From: Neurospora tetrasperma FGSC 2508
Lineage: Eukaryota; Ascomycota; Sordariomycetes; Sordariales; Sordariaceae
Assembly (NCBI RefSeq): GCF_000213175.1
Contig: NW_009799179.1
Location: 2,650,989-2,714,988, forward strand
Reading direction: 5' to 3'
Length of the DNA: 64,000 bases
A model generated the notes under the pieces. That model worked only from the letters and a program-made list of their open reading frames with translations, ran no database searches and was not told the origin of the DNA. The position numbers and the translations under genes were made by a program. Positions 1 through 12,935 of this stretch are shown here, piece by piece; the stretch's first letter is position 1; each line of letters starts with the position of its first letter.

Positions 1-293
1 GGGCGATTTCTGTCGGGAATGATGGAGACAGTGATGCTGGACTCGGGGGATCTGCGCAATCTGATTTCGGTAGCAAACCTCGTACAAGCGCCAGCTTCGC
101 GGGGGAACGGGATTCCAGTGAGAGCTTCGAGGACAGAGCTTTTGCCAGCCGACTGGTCGCCGACGACCACTATCTGAGGCAATTTGACATTGTCGAGTTG
201 GGCGTATTGCAGTTTCTCGAGCAGGTCAAGCAACTGTCCCTGTTCACCGGCCAGGTCTCGGGCATCGAAAGTTGATTCAAGGGAAGATGACAT
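1..293 (-). CDS. Dynamin-family large GTPase, N-terminal part only
   Basis: The ATG at 293-291 opens a frame that stays open to the left edge, so only about the first 97 residues are present. The protein starts MSSSLESTFDARD and carries a G1/P-loop GDQSAGKSS at residues 45-53, followed by VLEALTGIPFPREAG and the switch-I threonine region ACTRFATEI. This order is the N-terminal GTPase signature of dynamin and Mx-like proteins of filamentous fungi. Such proteins are GTP-hydrolysing membrane-remodelling or Mx-like factors. The subfamily cannot be decided without the middle and GED domains, which lie outside the window. The start is supported by the immediate lead into the GTPase fold and by a GAA-rich leader just upstream. 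It is divergent from the channel gene at 1553. Confidence 0.88.
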   Translation of the reverse strand, partial: MSSSLESTFDARDLAGEQGQLLDLLEKLQYAQLDNVKLPQIVVVGDQSAGKSSVLEALTGIPFPREAGACTRFATEIRLRRSPESSITVSIIPDRNR

Positions 294-417
294 GACCACC
301 CGGAGAGCGCGAGACGAAAGAGATGTAGTGGATTTGATTGCTTGACTGTAATTATGGAGCGAGCAGAAGAAACACAAAATGTTGAACACTGAGAAACTTA
401 AGCTTGACAACAGTCAA

Positions 418-442
418 GAAGAAGAAGAAGAAGAAGAAGAAG
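418..442. repeat. (GAA)n microsatellite
   Basis: About eight GAA units lie in the leader region upstream of the dynamin-type gene, where they read as TTC on its strand. This is a simple-sequence tract with no coding role seen. Confidence 0.9.
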
Positions 443-1310
443 TGATGTTTGACGACGAATGATACCGACCTGAGCACACTGGATGTCTCAATCAAGACTT
501 TTGCCTATTCATGGCAGCATCAACGCGTGGGTAAACATGAAGAGAGTGCAATCTGAGCATGACTTGGTGACACTTGCCAAAGGACATGGTTTTAAGGTGT
601 TACGTATAAATCGTAGCCAGTGCAACCGCGGTGTTGGAGAGCTAGAGGTAGTAGGTAGTATGAAGCTGCGACCAATGCGCGACTGTCCGATACAGCATTT
701 CTGCGGAATGGGCGAGTCGAGGGGAAAACATGGGCAATTCCATGAGTGCAGTGGCGACACAGAGAACATATGATAACGTTCAAACCTAACCGTCAAAGAT
801 GTTGTTGTGGTTCGGTTCGTTCGTTGCGAACTGACGGATCGATTAACTGTTCGGCGGAGCCTGCCGGGAGCTGTGGCTGTGCTGAAGCCCTGCAAGGCTG
901 CCACGCGTGGCTGATCATTCTTGGTCCACTTCTTCAGTTCGTTAGGCGGGTGCGGCGGGACTGAGTGCCCAACGGTGAGTGGATCACTAGGAAGCAACGT
1001 CACCCCGCATGACGGCGCCCAGCCTCCAGTCGAACCCCCAGTTCACAGCGGTGTCGACCACTCACTGTCACGCCTTCCGCCTTGTCGTCTCCAGTTGATG
1101 CTGCCTTGTGCAGAACATGCCGGCGCTATCATGATGGAAAGTTAGCGCAGGACAACACAACCTGGCACCACTGCGGGCACCACTCTCACGCCTCCAGATC
1201 CGCAAAACGAACCCCCCGGCTGCACTGCTGCATGACCAAATTTCAAATCACACCCGACGGGCACCTATCTTAGGTTCAGTTGCGCCTCAGCCTGACAAGA
1301 AGATCTTTTC

Positions 1311-1336
1311 CTCCTCCTCCTCCTCCTCCTCCTCCA
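1311..1336. repeat. (TCC)n microsatellite
   Basis: A run of CTCCTCC units sits about 215 nt upstream of the channel start codon. Pyrimidine-rich tracts are common in fungal 5' leaders, but no function can be read from it. Confidence 0.85.
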
Positions 1337-1552
1337 GTCCTCCTTCTCCTCCTCTTCCTTCCTCGAATACGATGTGGCTGTACTAGGGTGAACCACATCC
1401 CAATGTCGCCCGCGTTTACACGACCACCCGATCCCACTTACGCCTAACCCGCCTGTTTACGCGAACCTCAAAGCACGAATCCGGAGGCTGAAACCGATAT
1501 CCGATCTAGCGCACGCTCCCGCCTGTGGCCGGCCACAGCACAGCGATCCGCC

Positions 1553-4493
1553 ATGAACTGGATACTTGAGGCTGGAGATGTCGACCAGGGAAGGTGCAAA
1601 GGCGAGGACTATGTTGGCCCGGGAAACAAGGATACCTGGTACCAGTTTATCATCTCGGTCTCTCTGGGCATCTCGGCCTTTCTAGCTTTTTGCGTGAGTA
1701 CCTTACACCCAATTACAGGCGTCATATCATCATCTGCTAACCTACATGTCCCCAATATCCAGGCCCTCCGACCACGATGGAAGTCTCTCTACGCTTCGCG
1801 AAAGCGGGCGTCCATGGTCGACCCCTCGATCGCTCTCCCTCAACTCCCAGATACCTTCTTCGGATGGATGGGCACCCTATATCGCGTCACCGAGCGGCAG
1901 GTCCTCGCCTCGGCCGGCCTTGACGCCTATGTCTTCCTCAACTTCTTTAAGATGGCCATGAAGCTGTTCGTCATCGTCTTCTTCTTCGCCTTGGCCGTTC
2001 TTGAACCCATCAACCGAGCTTTCCCCGATGACCTCAACACGTCAGAGGTTCCGCCCGCCCAAGTCTTTCGCCAGTATACTTACCCGTACGGCCACACAAC
2101 TCTTTACGATGACGACCCCGACCAGCCTGATGACAGTTTCAAAAAGAGCAAGCGCTACCTGTGGTCATATCTCGTCTTCACATACTTCTTCACCGGTCTC
2201 ACGTTATTCTTGATGAATCGCGAGACCTTCAAGGTCCTCCGTGTGCGTCAGGACTACCTTGGTACACAATCCACCATTACTGACCGGACCTTCCGTTTGT
2301 CTGGGATCCCCAAGGATCTGCGCACAGAGAAAGACATCAAGAATCTGGTAGAGAAGTTGGAAATTGGCAAGGTCGAAAACGTCACCCTGTGCAGGAAGTG
2401 GAAAGAGCTGGACGATTTGATGGACAAGCGACAGGCTATTCTTGCCAAGCTAGAGGAGACATGGATCGCTTACCTGGGCCAGAAACCGGTGCAACTAGCG
2501 AGGGGTCCGCCTCCAAACACGACTGCCAACGGGGATCTTGAGAACGGCCGCCTCATTCCAGATCTTGGGGATGAGGAAGCAGGCGAGACCGGCCGTCTTC
2601 TCGGCAACACCACTTCTGATCTCATCTCGAGCGAGAGACCGCGGCCTCAGACTAGGATTTGGTACGGCTTCCTCCGCCTGCAGAGCCGCAAGACCGATGC
2701 TATTGACTACTACACGGAGAAACTGCGTGTCTTGGACGACCAGATTCGTGCCGCCAGGAAGAAGCACTATGAGCCGACCGACCTTGCTTTCGTGACCATG
2801 GACTCTATTGCAGCCTGTCAAATGGCAATTCAGGCGCTCATTGACCCCCATCCTGGCCAGTTGCTAACAAAACCAGCCCCTGCGCCATCCGACATCGAAT
2901 GGAGAAACACTTACGCATCGCGCCTCACCAGACGGGTGCGATCCGTTGCAGTGACGCTCTTCGTCGCGTTCCTCACCGTCGTATGGCTTGTCCCAGTTGC
3001 CTTCCTGGCATCTTTCTTGAGCATTTGCACCATTGAGTATTACTTTAAGGGCTTCGCGATGTGGCTCAAACAATATGACCTTGCCAGAGCACTTGTCCAG
3101 ACCGGTCTCCCCACAGCCGTTGTGTCGTTGCTCAACGTTGCGGTTCCGTACTTCTACGACTACCTCTCGTACCAACAGGGCATGCTCTCACGCGGTGACG
3201 CCGCCCTCTCCACCATCAGCAAGAACTTCTTCTTCACCTTCTTCAACATTTTCCTCATCTTCACAGTCTTTGGCGCCGTCACCTCTATCATCGATGTTCT
3301 GCGCGAAAGTCTGAAAGACACCACATACATTGCTTACGCCCTGGCCAGCAAGATCGAAAACCTCGGTGTCTTCTACACCAACTTCATCATGCTCCAAGGC
3401 ATTGGCCTGTTTCCCTTTCGCCTGCTGCAGTTCGGCAGCGTTTCCCTCTACCCCATCAATCGCCTAGGCGCCAAGACCCCACGCGATTTCGCCCAAATCG
3501 TCAGCCCGCCCATGTTCTACTACGGCTTCTACCTCCCCACCGCCCTGCTCGTCTTCATCCTCTGCCTCGTCTACAGCGCCCTGCCACAGGGCTACAAGGT
3601 CGTCGGCCTCGGTGTCGCCTACTTCACCCTCGGCTACTTCACCTACAAGTACCAGCTCCTGTACGCCATGGAGCAGCCCGCGCACGCCACCGGTGGCGCC
3701 TGGAACATGATCTGCTACCGCATCATGCTCGGCCTACTGGTCTTCCAGCTGACCATGTCGGGCTACCTCGCACTTCGCAAGGCATTTACCGCCGCTCTGC
3801 TCGTCTCCCCGTTGCTAATTATCACGGTCTGGTACGGGTATTCGTTCCGTCGCCACTTTGAGCCGCTCACCAAGTTCATTGCGCTGCGGAGTATCAAGCG
3901 CGGCGAGGACATTGGGGAAAATGCGATTTTGGATGAAGATCTAGATGGCGAAGGGGCGGAGACGAGGGAACGCATTAGGAGGGGGAGTACTTTGGATGAA
4001 GACAAGGAGAAGGGGGCCAAGTTTGTCAATCCGAACCTTGTGAAACCGTATGTTTTCTTTTTCTTTCTTTTTTGTTAATCTCTTCCCTGCACTGCTTGTA
4101 CATCCTCGCTAACACACCCCCAACAGCCTCGAACAACCCTGGATTTTCAAAGACGCCCCACCACTGCTCTACCCCTCCTCCAGCCTTTCTGATGTGGAAG
4201 ACCGCTACACAGACGAGGAGCCTAACTCCGGGGGCGGTAGTGACGTCTACTCGGGCTCTCGACGTCCCACTCGCAACGCTAACGGCCTTCGTGTCGAGAC
4301 CTCGCGCGGTAGTTCGCAGAGTCGCGCAGACAGTGGTGGTGGTTATGCAGACCTATTAGGCGCGGATATGTACACCGGCCTTGGTAGGGGAGGAGAGAGG
4401 ACGCCCCGGACTCCGGCTGCTGACACGCCGAGGAGTAACGCATCGAGTGCGGCAAGTCTTGGTGATACCCATATATGGAGAGACGGGTTCTGA
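1553..4493 (+). CDS. CSC1/OSCA (DUF221, RSN1/PHM7-like) stress-gated cation channel
   Basis: Three exons are inferred: 1553-1693, 1763-4047 and 4127-4493, giving about 930 residues. Intron 1 (69 nt, GTGAGT...CAG with a GCTAAC branch site) is a multiple of three and open, so unspliced reading adds 23 foreign residues between AFLAFC and ALRPRWK. Intron 2 (79 nt) starts GTATGT and ends CAACAG; removing it restores an acidic Ser/Gly-rich tail ending THIWRDGF. In order there are an N-terminal membrane segment (about residues 31-47), further TM helices, a long cytosolic loop with DRTFRLSGIPKDLR (RNA-recognition-like PHM7 cytosolic domain), then a multi-TM RSN1-type core rich in Phe/Tyr. Family members conduct Ca2+ and other cations on hyperosmotic or mechanical stimulus at the plasma membrane. 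The specific paralogue cannot be named from sequence alone. Confidence 0.9.
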
Positions 4494-5274
4494 ATCTGAG
4501 CTAGAAAAGAGAGAGAAAAGAAAAAGAAAGTCGATGATTGATATGATGAAAGAAAAAGGAGGGTGTTGTTGTATTCCATCGGATTGTTTGTTTGGTGTTG
4601 TTGTTGTTGCAGCTCGCTGCTGCTGCTGATGGTCATTGTACTGTTTCTCTTTCTTTCTCTTTTTTCTTTTTCTTTTTTCTCTCTCCTGCCTTTTTGGTTG
4701 GTTCTGGGTCGTTGGGGCGGCGTAGTTGTCACTTTTTGTTTTATTCCTTTCTTTTCGCTTTAGACATGAGATATGAGAAACATACATCATTCTTACAACA
4801 AAAGCTCTCCATATGGGGCGTGGGTGTTATATACCATTTACACATTGCAGACATTGCTACCGATGATATAAACTAGATGGGCTGATGGTCGTCTAAATGC
4901 CCAAAGTGGAACACTTCCTTGCTCATATACTTTCATCAAAGATGGACCTTAGGGTGTCTTATACCTAATATTCATTGGGATGCAAAGCGCCGTGAATACC
5001 GCTAAACTTAATGGTGTCTTGCTGTAACGTGCCATGCTTTGAGGCTACTCGCCGCGGATGTCAAACTCACTGCACAAGAAAGCGCTCATGTCATTTTACT
5101 TTTTCTTTTTTTTTTTTTTTTTTTTTTTTCTGATCCGACAGCTACATCTACAAACTATTTCCCACTCGTCCTTGTATTCGGAACAAAGTGTTTACAAGTG
5201 AGCAAGTAATTTCCGACCGATATCCGGCAACCTTTTGACCTTCAAAATGTTCAAACCCCCTTCACCTTTCTGGA
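4494..5274. other. Convergent 3' intergenic region with poly(T) tract
   Basis: The channel gene (+) and msh4 (-) converge here, so this should hold both 3' UTRs. It includes CT-rich stretches (about 4640-4685) and a T run of roughly 23 nt at 5107-5129. No coding frame is supported. Confidence 0.6.
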
Positions 5275-8200
5275 CTAATCTTCCTTCCTCCGCTTCTGTC
5301 TTCCTTCACGTTCTGCATCACTCTCGGCTCCAGCACCTTCTCCTTCCTCGCCCCCATCATTCTCAGCAGCAGGCCGCTTTCGTCCACCTTGACTAACGTC
5401 CATAACCTTATCAGCTTCTTCAGGACGGCCTTCACCGACCTCTCCAGCATTCTCATCAACTTCTTCCGCCTCATCGTTTTCCTCTCCCTCCTCAACACCA
5501 AACCACCTAAGCGTGAACTCGGTCTGCAATCTCCGAAGGTACGAACCCAAGGCGGCATCGTCCATGGTCGAGTCGAGGGCTTGTTTCATAACAACAGGCA
5601 AAGCTAGCGTGAGCTTCCTTTGTCTAGCCTCCCTTCCCTTTTCTCCACTCTGCGGTGGCCTTTGACCCTCACGCAAGGCTTTCAGAACCTCCTCAGCGTT
5701 GTCCACTATGGATGCAGGAAGAACGCAGCGCGCTAGTTCGATGCCGTAGTCCTCATTCTGCACGGGACCTCCGGCGAGAGTGTGTGGCAGTGTGATCTGG
5801 GTGATTTGGCCTACTGCTTGGCTTTGGCCTTGGAAGTGAACGTTCAAGACATCTCTCGGATAGATTTTGTTCAAAAGTTGAGCTAGTACGACTGAGATTA
5901 GCTGTGAATCAACGAAGAGAGACGCTCTTTGAACCTACGAATACGTGTGAAATGCGTTGCAAAAAAGACACGTGGTTTCATCTTGATTAACTTCTCGATG
6001 ATAGCAATGGCGAGAGCCTGACCGTCTTTTGGAGAAGTTCCCCGGCCAAGCTCGTCCATGATGATCATGCTTTGTGCTGTGGCTTGCCTAGACATCCCGT
6101 TAGATCATTTACTTCGAGCTTTTGTAGGGGAGGAAAGGATACCTACCTCAAGATGACATTCGTCTCCCTCATCTCCACACCAAATGTTCCCAGGTTATTC
6201 TCAGGCGCATCGTCCGTGGAGACTCTAGCAAAAACTTTGTCACAGATGGAAATGGACGCAAATTGCGCAGGGACAAAGGATCCCATCTGTGCCATGATTT
6301 GAATGAGGGCAACTGATCGGATGAACGTGCTCTTGCCGCTCATGTTACCGCCAGTGATCACCTGGAAACGTCCGGATTGATCACCAGAATACACGTCGTT
6401 GGCAACATAGTGGTTTGTCCGTGCCTCGACAATTGGATGCCTTGCCTGTTTGATAACCATGCTATCAGTGATCATGGGTCGAACGTAGTCCTGGGTAGTG
6501 GCAGCCTGTGTGAATGAGCAAAGCATATCGAGCAATGCAATAGCATCGCTGATATCGAACATGAGACTCGAATGCTCTTGAAGTCTCCCTTTGAGCTCGA
6601 TAACCAATCTATCGCTCTGCATCGTTGCAATATCTGCCTGGAGCTGAATAGCCCTGCTCCTCTGGAGAAGCTCGGTTGTCTGGCATTTGAAATGCTTTTT
6701 ATCCCTAGTGCCGTTAATCATATCGAGACCGGCAATCGAGACCTGCTTCCAGTGGCTGACTTCGCCGGAATTCCCCTTTTGAACGTCGGATTGAGGTTGT
6801 ATTTCACGTTCGACATCCGAGTAATCAAACCTGAGCCAATACCGCCGGTTGCTGTCCATGTACAAGTTTGCACGAGTTCCCAAAACCTCTAAACTGCGTC
6901 AGTGATGATAATCTTGATGCAGGGAGATTGACCTACCATTGAACTGGTTGTCTAGCATATCAAAATACTCATTGAGGTCATTCGTAAGAGCTGTGAATGA
7001 CCTGCGTGCTTTTCCAAGAACGGAATTACGCACAGCCTGCCGAATAACTATTAGCCCCGTAAACGAAAACCAAGCAGAGATGACTTACTCTGACGGCCCA
7101 CATCCGATTGTTCCTCAATTCTATTGGCTTTTTGCTGTAGGCAGCATCATCTTCTATCATCTCTTCCATGGCCCTTTGAACGGGCTCAGTGTGCTCTGGT
7201 GCAAACCTATCCCTGATCCATCTCAATAGACGGCTTTTGCACCCAGCTGCTTCAAGTATACCATGCAATGCGTCAATGCCACTAAGATACTTCTTCAGCA
7301 TGAGTATGGAGTTCAACTCCTGTTCCGCTTTGGTAAGCTCCGCGTGGGTTGGTAGGAGTAGGCCTTGATTTGTACATCCTGGAACGCCTTCTTCCAGAGG
7401 CTGCCGTGGGTTGGGTTGTTCCTGGCTGATCTTTGAAAGAATTAGCATGCTAGAGGGACTGAGAGTGTTAAAAGCAACTTACCCATACGATGACGCGCTC
7501 AAAGTCGATTCGAACAAGCTCTTCGAGTGCTTTGCGCAACTCACGAAAAAGTTCTTCGTTAGTAGACAACTCCTCAACTGATTCATACCGTTCTATAACC
7601 TCTTCCTTGTTTGTACTCGGCTGTAAGAGGGTTGTGCGTAGCAAGCGGTTTCCTTGGGGGGTTTTGGTACTGTTGAGTATACCGAAAAGCGTCGAATTCT
7701 TTGCAGTGGCTCGTCGTGTATTTTGAAGCAGCTCCAACGAGGCAACGGTGGTGCGGTCAATACCCATGGTGTTGAGTGGCTGGATATACCTGATTCGTAA
7801 CGCATTGCTGGCAAAATGAATGTTCAGCTCGTTCTGTACATACTTCATTACCTTGATATAGTTAGCCAACAGTCTTATCTCCACGATGACGCCGATAACT
7901 TACAGCAGAAAAGGCACAAGGAGTGTAGAAGTTGTTCTCAAGGTCTGACTTGAGAGCAATCACATGATCCCGAAGTGCAAAACGCTCAATCATCCTGAGC
8001 CCTTCTGCCTCACTCCAATGTTCCCTTCCCCAAAGCACTATGGGGACTGCTGGGAAGTCTTGCTCCAGACAAGAAATGAGTAAAGACTTGCTGCTATTGG
8101 TGGTGACGCTGTTGACGACAAGGAACTTTTCCGGCTTTGACGACATCTTCCACAATGTGTCTCCCAGACGCTGATACAAGTACTTGTCATCGTTCAGAAT

Positions 8201-9625
8201 TCTGGCTAAATCCACTTGTCCCGTAGTGATATTGATGACGGCAATGCCAACCACTTCCGCAGAGCGACTCTCTGATATAGCACAGATGACGTGATCGTTT
8301 TCTTCAGTACTGACGGTTGGGGCCGATTCTTTCTGTGGAGTTATGATTGAAGAGGAGCCAACTAGGCGGTGTCTTTTCTCAAGGCTTGACTCTTCAGCAT
8401 CTGAGTCGGAATCGGAGTCACTCAAGACAGGCGTGGGCAAGGTTGATCTGGTGCTCATTGCTTGAGTCTTGCTAATGCGATCGTACAATGAGGTGCGTGG
8501 TAGGCGTAATGTAGTCTCAGAGGTGTCTCGTTGAGAAAACGAGTTGGATGTACTGCTCCGAGAGCTTGAATGAGAGATCACAGGTGAACTCATCTCTCGA
8601 GAGCCGGGAGTCGTGCCGGGACACTCCTTCAAGCCCTTTAGAGGAGCCCTACTCGAGTACTTGGCTCTGGGAATACTTGCGCCGCGGCCATTTCCCTGTT
8701 CTTCTCCCCTATACCGATGATAGGAAGACGAGCTTGTGGTACCAAGGGGAGATGGGTGTACATTTTGCACACTGGGTGTTCTGGGGATGTCGCGACGCGC
8801 ACCCATATTTGAGCGTCGTGACTTCACAGGAGTAGAATTTTGTGTGCTCGTGCTGGCTGGCCGGCTTAGCGGTAACCGTCTGTGTTGGCGTCCATTATGG
8901 GTTCTGGGAGAGCTTGAAGCTGAAGTATTGCCAAAATAAGGGGAGCTGCAAAAATCTCTTCTAGGCTCTTCTCTGATTGATGAGCTTTCGGTGACACGGC
9001 GCTGGGGCGTGATGTGTGCTGGTCCTGATCCAGGACCCCAAGATTTTGTTGCTGTGATGTTCTCAAAAGCAAGATATGGGTAACTCGCTCCGGCGAAGTT
9101 TCCGTTGGACCTCGGGTTATAGCTGTGCTCGGGGCCATACCCGGGTTGATAGCTGAATTCAGGCTTACGGGGATCGGATATGGGAGTGTGGGGAGCGTAG
9201 GTGTTGACGGGGTGCAAGGCGTAGTTGCCTGTCACATAGAAGTCAGCTCCTTGCCACTAGTTTTCTTCATTTGATAGGTTTGACTCTAGACTTGATGTCG
9301 TACCATGGGTATCAGGCAAGTAGCGCTGATGACTCTGGGAAACAGGGTATCCGTGTGGGACCTGCCTGCCTCTAGGATCCTGCCAGTTATACTGGGTGGG
9401 AGGGCAAGTTGGCAGCTGTGGATGTGGGAGCGGCTCTGGGATCATGGTAGTATGAAGGGGCGGCCTGGACTTGATAACAACATCATCCATGAGCGCTGAT
9501 CCCCTTGCAAAGGTTTGATGGCGTGGCTCGCTTCCGATGGCAGCACCGGACAAGGCTCTCCTGCGGTAGTCATCGGACAGGAGGCGAGGAAACCGACCCT
9601 GGTGCGCGTGGAAGTCCTCTCCCAT
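5275..9625 (-). CDS. msh4: MSH4, meiosis-specific MutS homologue
   Basis: Eight exons are inferred on the minus strand: 9625-9304, 9228-7904, 7851-7483, 7430-7089, 7036-6937, 6888-6147, 6087-5939 and 5891-5275. Phases agree throughout and give about 1321 residues. Introns are 48-75 nt. The first donor (GTACGA) is weak, and the last acceptor (CTCAG) is chosen because it keeps the frame into [14 protein letters not shown]. The conserved region starts near residue 420 ([17 protein letters not shown]). The ATPase Walker [10 protein letters not shown] lies at about 999-1007, followed by STDDAPENN, Walker [12 protein letters not shown] (1075-1085) and FFATHF. The family forms the MSH4-MSH5 clamp that stabilises meiotic crossover intermediates and lacks the mismatch-binding domain I. 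Two features are odd: a Ser/Pro/Arg-rich N-terminal extension of about 420 residues, and Gly in place of the usual Pro in Walker A. The C-terminus is acidic and then basic (RRKED). Confidence 0.9.
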
Positions 9626-10213
9626 GGCGCCGGAATTAATGGGACTGCTGTCAATAGGTCAAGGTGAGGGCGAATGGGAGTTGTTCAGTTGTTTTGTGAC
9701 TGGTTGTTGACCTTTGAGTGAGAATCTGGGGAAAGTGTTGCGACGATGAACGCGTCTTGGACTGGGAAGAGCGCAAAGTCAACACTGCCATGAATTGGAA
9801 GCAGAGGGGAAATCCAGCGTATGGCGCATAACGTAGTTTTCATAAGTGCGGGTAAGGAAGGTGGATGGAAGGAAGGAGCGCCCGGGTTGGTTCAACTTTG
9901 TGCTTTCGATGCTCCCGTCTACTTAACGTTATGCGCCTTCCTAGAATCCCACTTCAAATACCTATGGCACACCAAAAAGAGGGCCAAAAGGACACGCCTG
10001 CATTCGCTCCTTCCTCTCAGTACCCATGTAATGAACTGATGTCCAGCTGACTTCTTGTAATGAGACCAATGATCATAATCCTCCACTTCCACCTCTACTG
10101 GTCCCCGTCTTGTCGGCAACTTCTTGTTCGGTGTGGCTCTCTGACATGATGGGAGACTGACAAAGCTCAGTTCAGAATAGACATCGCCAAACCGAACATC
10201 TTTCAATGTCCCT
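9626..10213. promoter_or_regulatory. Intergenic: msh4 upstream region and hak-1 3' region
   Basis: This is 588 nt between two genes on the same strand. An in-frame TGA shortly upstream of 9625 supports that ATG as the msh4 start unless another exon lies upstream. No further gene is seen. Confidence 0.55.
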
Positions 10214-12935
10214 TCATATCTCCTTGACGAAGCCTACCTCGACCAGACGATCCATCGCCAACTGCAGATTCGCAATCTTTGCCCGGGTGTTGTCCCTGAT
10301 CCACAGAAACACCGACAACATGAACCTTCGAGCAATCGGTGCACCCGTCTTGATTCGCATCTGTTCCTTTCCGACCACGTACAGAATCTTGGAAGCATAC
10401 GCGCGGTCAAGACGAGCCAATTCTGCCGCCGCCTCTTCATCACGGAGCTCGACGGGGAGTAGCACACCATCAGGACCCGATGCCCCTGATGATTCTGTCC
10501 GGTGAGAAGTCTCCCCCTTTGCAGCCTCCTGTTCCCCTTCGCAGTCCGTATCCTCACCTGTCCTCAACTTCTCTAACGCTCTCATCCTCTCCGTAGCCTG
10601 TCGCACTACAAACCGCCTGATTTGTTCGTAGATCAAAGCGGCCAAGTCAGGACTTATCACCTGATCCATGAAACCATGCTTGATCACCAGCCTATAACAC
10701 CCTGGCACCGCAGTGACATGCGACACAGCATACCGCTCCTCGGGCAACACCGTCGGCGCCTCAACTGGATGCAGATGGAAGAACACCGCCACCTCCGGAA
10801 TCGCGACAAACTTGGTCACATAGTGCGTGAACACCGCAGGCGTCATCACGCCTGTCTTGTCAAAGAAGATGCCAAACCCACGAAGTGAACTGAGCGGGTC
10901 GCCGCCCCATACTGGCTGCAACCGTAGCCGACCACCCTCGTTTTTGTCCTTGACAATAAGATGCGACGGCTTGAACCGGTCTTCGGCCTCGGCGCGCCAC
11001 TGATTCTCCTTGCCGAAGCGCCACAGCAGAAACAGCGAGGTCAGAATGCCGGAAAGCGTGAGCGTAAACCAGGCGCCCTCGGGGACCTTGATCAGTGCCG
11101 CCGAGAGGTACAATCCGTCGACGGAGGCAAAGACCAGCCAGGGAACGAACACCAGGAAGGGCGAGAGCTTCCACACAATGAGGGAAACAAGAGTGACCAT
11201 GCAGGTATCGAAGAAGGTGACAAACATAACGCAGACGCCGTAAGCATTGCCGAGCTTGACGGTGTCGCCGTAGACGGCCGTGACAAGGATTGCGCCGAGC
11301 ATAAGTAGCCAGTTCACAAAGGGCACGTAGATCTGCCCGTGGAAGGTCTGTGAGGTGTGCACCACTTTGACTTGCGGACAGTAGGAAAGCTTCATGATCT
11401 GACTGATGAGCTGGAAGGTTGCCGTAATCATGGCTTGGCTGGCTACTATGGCAGCAAGAATGGCGATGACCAGACTTGGGTACAGGGTTCCTGGAGGAGC
11501 CGCGTTAAAGAAGGGGTTCGTGTAGGCGTCCGGGTGGTGACTGATGTAGGCTGCTTGTCCGATATATGCCAACAGCAAGCAGGGGTAGGTGTAGCACATC
11601 CAGCTCAGTTGGATGGCATGAAGACTAAAGGCTCCTAGGTCGGCAAACAAAGCCTCGACGCCAGTGAAGGACAGAAGAACACCGCCAAGCATCCTCCAAG
11701 CGCGCTTTTTATGCTCGATAAAGAACTGAAAGGCAAAGTAGGGGCTGAAAGCTTTCAAAACCGTCCAGTCAAATGTGACCAGGTTGTAGATGCCAAAGGA
11801 GAAGTTTAACCCGAGCCAGACGATGACGATGGGCGCAAATGTGGTTGCAATTTTCGATGTACCGAGTGGCTGAATCAGAAACAGAAGCACCAAAATGCCG
11901 CACGTTGTGCCGGTGACGGTGGACTTTGAAATATCAGGCTTGACAACGGATAATCCCTGGACGGCTCCGAGGACCGACTGAGCCGGGGTCAAGACGCCGT
12001 CGGACATGACCATGGAGACGGCAAGGACGCCAATGATTTTGAGCAAAACGTGGGTGAACCTGCTCCCCTCGAGTTTGGCGCGCAAACTGCGGGTAGGGGG
12101 TTTGAGGTCGTTGGTTAGATGTCTTTCCATCCGCACAGTCACTTGTTCTCGCGGGTCGCGCTCGGTGATGTTGGCCTGCATTTATTAGCAACCCCCCCGG
12201 GAAATGAAGGGCTTGCTTGTACTTACAAATCTGGTAAGCAACGAATAGCAGCTAAAGGTACCACCTTCGCCCTCATTATCCGCATGGAGAATGACAAAGA
12301 TGTACTTGAACGTGACGAGGATGGTGATGGACCAGATGACGACCGAGAGGACTTGGAGTAAATCCCTGTGGGTGGGCGGAGCAGTAAACGTTGACGAGAA
12401 CACGTAGAGCGGACTGTACCAGAGACATAGGGGTGGTTAGATCGTCTTCAACAGGGTAAACAAGAAAAGAAAAAAAAAAGGTATCTGGGTACATCACTCA
12501 CCTTGTTCCGATATCTCCATAAATCACACCAACAGACTGGTATGCCAACCAAAGCAAAGTTCGTCCCTTAAACACCTGCTTCTTCTTCTCATATCCGCCC
12601 CGCCAATCATCTCCCTCTTCGATATCAAGATGCGATTGTGATGTGGTGTCATTGTCGTGCGAAGAGCGACTATCAGCCGGTCTTTTTCCGCGAGAGATGA
12701 TGCTGCGAGGGTTGAAAACGCCTCCGACTAGCTCGGGGCGGTGGCAACTGGACATGGAGCTACCTCGCGAACGAAAGTTCACGCCGGTTGAGACACCGGT
12801 TGCATGTTCTCGGCTGGCTCGGTCGGGATCATTGGTGTCTTTAGGGGGGAAGGATGGTTCTTCGATTCTGATGGTGGTCGTGTTGTTGGTGGGACCCGAA
12901 CTTGGTTTGGGGGCTGCTGTAGTGTCGTTGTCCAT
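10214..12935 (-). CDS. hak-1: HAK/KUP/KT-family high-affinity K+ transporter (HAK1-like)
   Basis: Three exons are inferred: 12935-12502, 12413-12227 and 12175-10214. Introns of 88 and 51 nt have clean GTGAGT and GTAAGT donors, and the product is about 860 residues. The ATG at 12935 opens MDNDTTAAPKP after an untranslatable leader. An N-terminal cytosolic Ser/Thr-rich region of about 120 residues precedes the family hallmark GVIYGDIGTSPLYVF (about 135-149, spanning intron 1). About 12 membrane helices follow, including SDGVLTPAQSVLGAVQG and SFTGVEALFADLGAF. A long C-terminal cytosolic domain includes FFHLHPVEAPTV. The family performs K+ uptake, K+/H+ symport in the Neurospora case. The length closely matches the remembered Neurospora HAK1 length. 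The promoter region upstream is unusually long (about 3.1 kb). Confidence 0.93.

Larger units (their letters stand above)
294..1552. promoter_or_regulatory. Divergent intergenic region, dynamin gene (-) / channel gene (+)
   Basis: This is 1.26 kb between two divergently transcribed genes and presumably holds both promoters and leaders. It contains the GAA tract (418-442) and a (TCC)n tract (1311-1336). Open frames here are short, overlap on both strands and encode no recognisable domain, so no gene is called. Confidence 0.6.
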
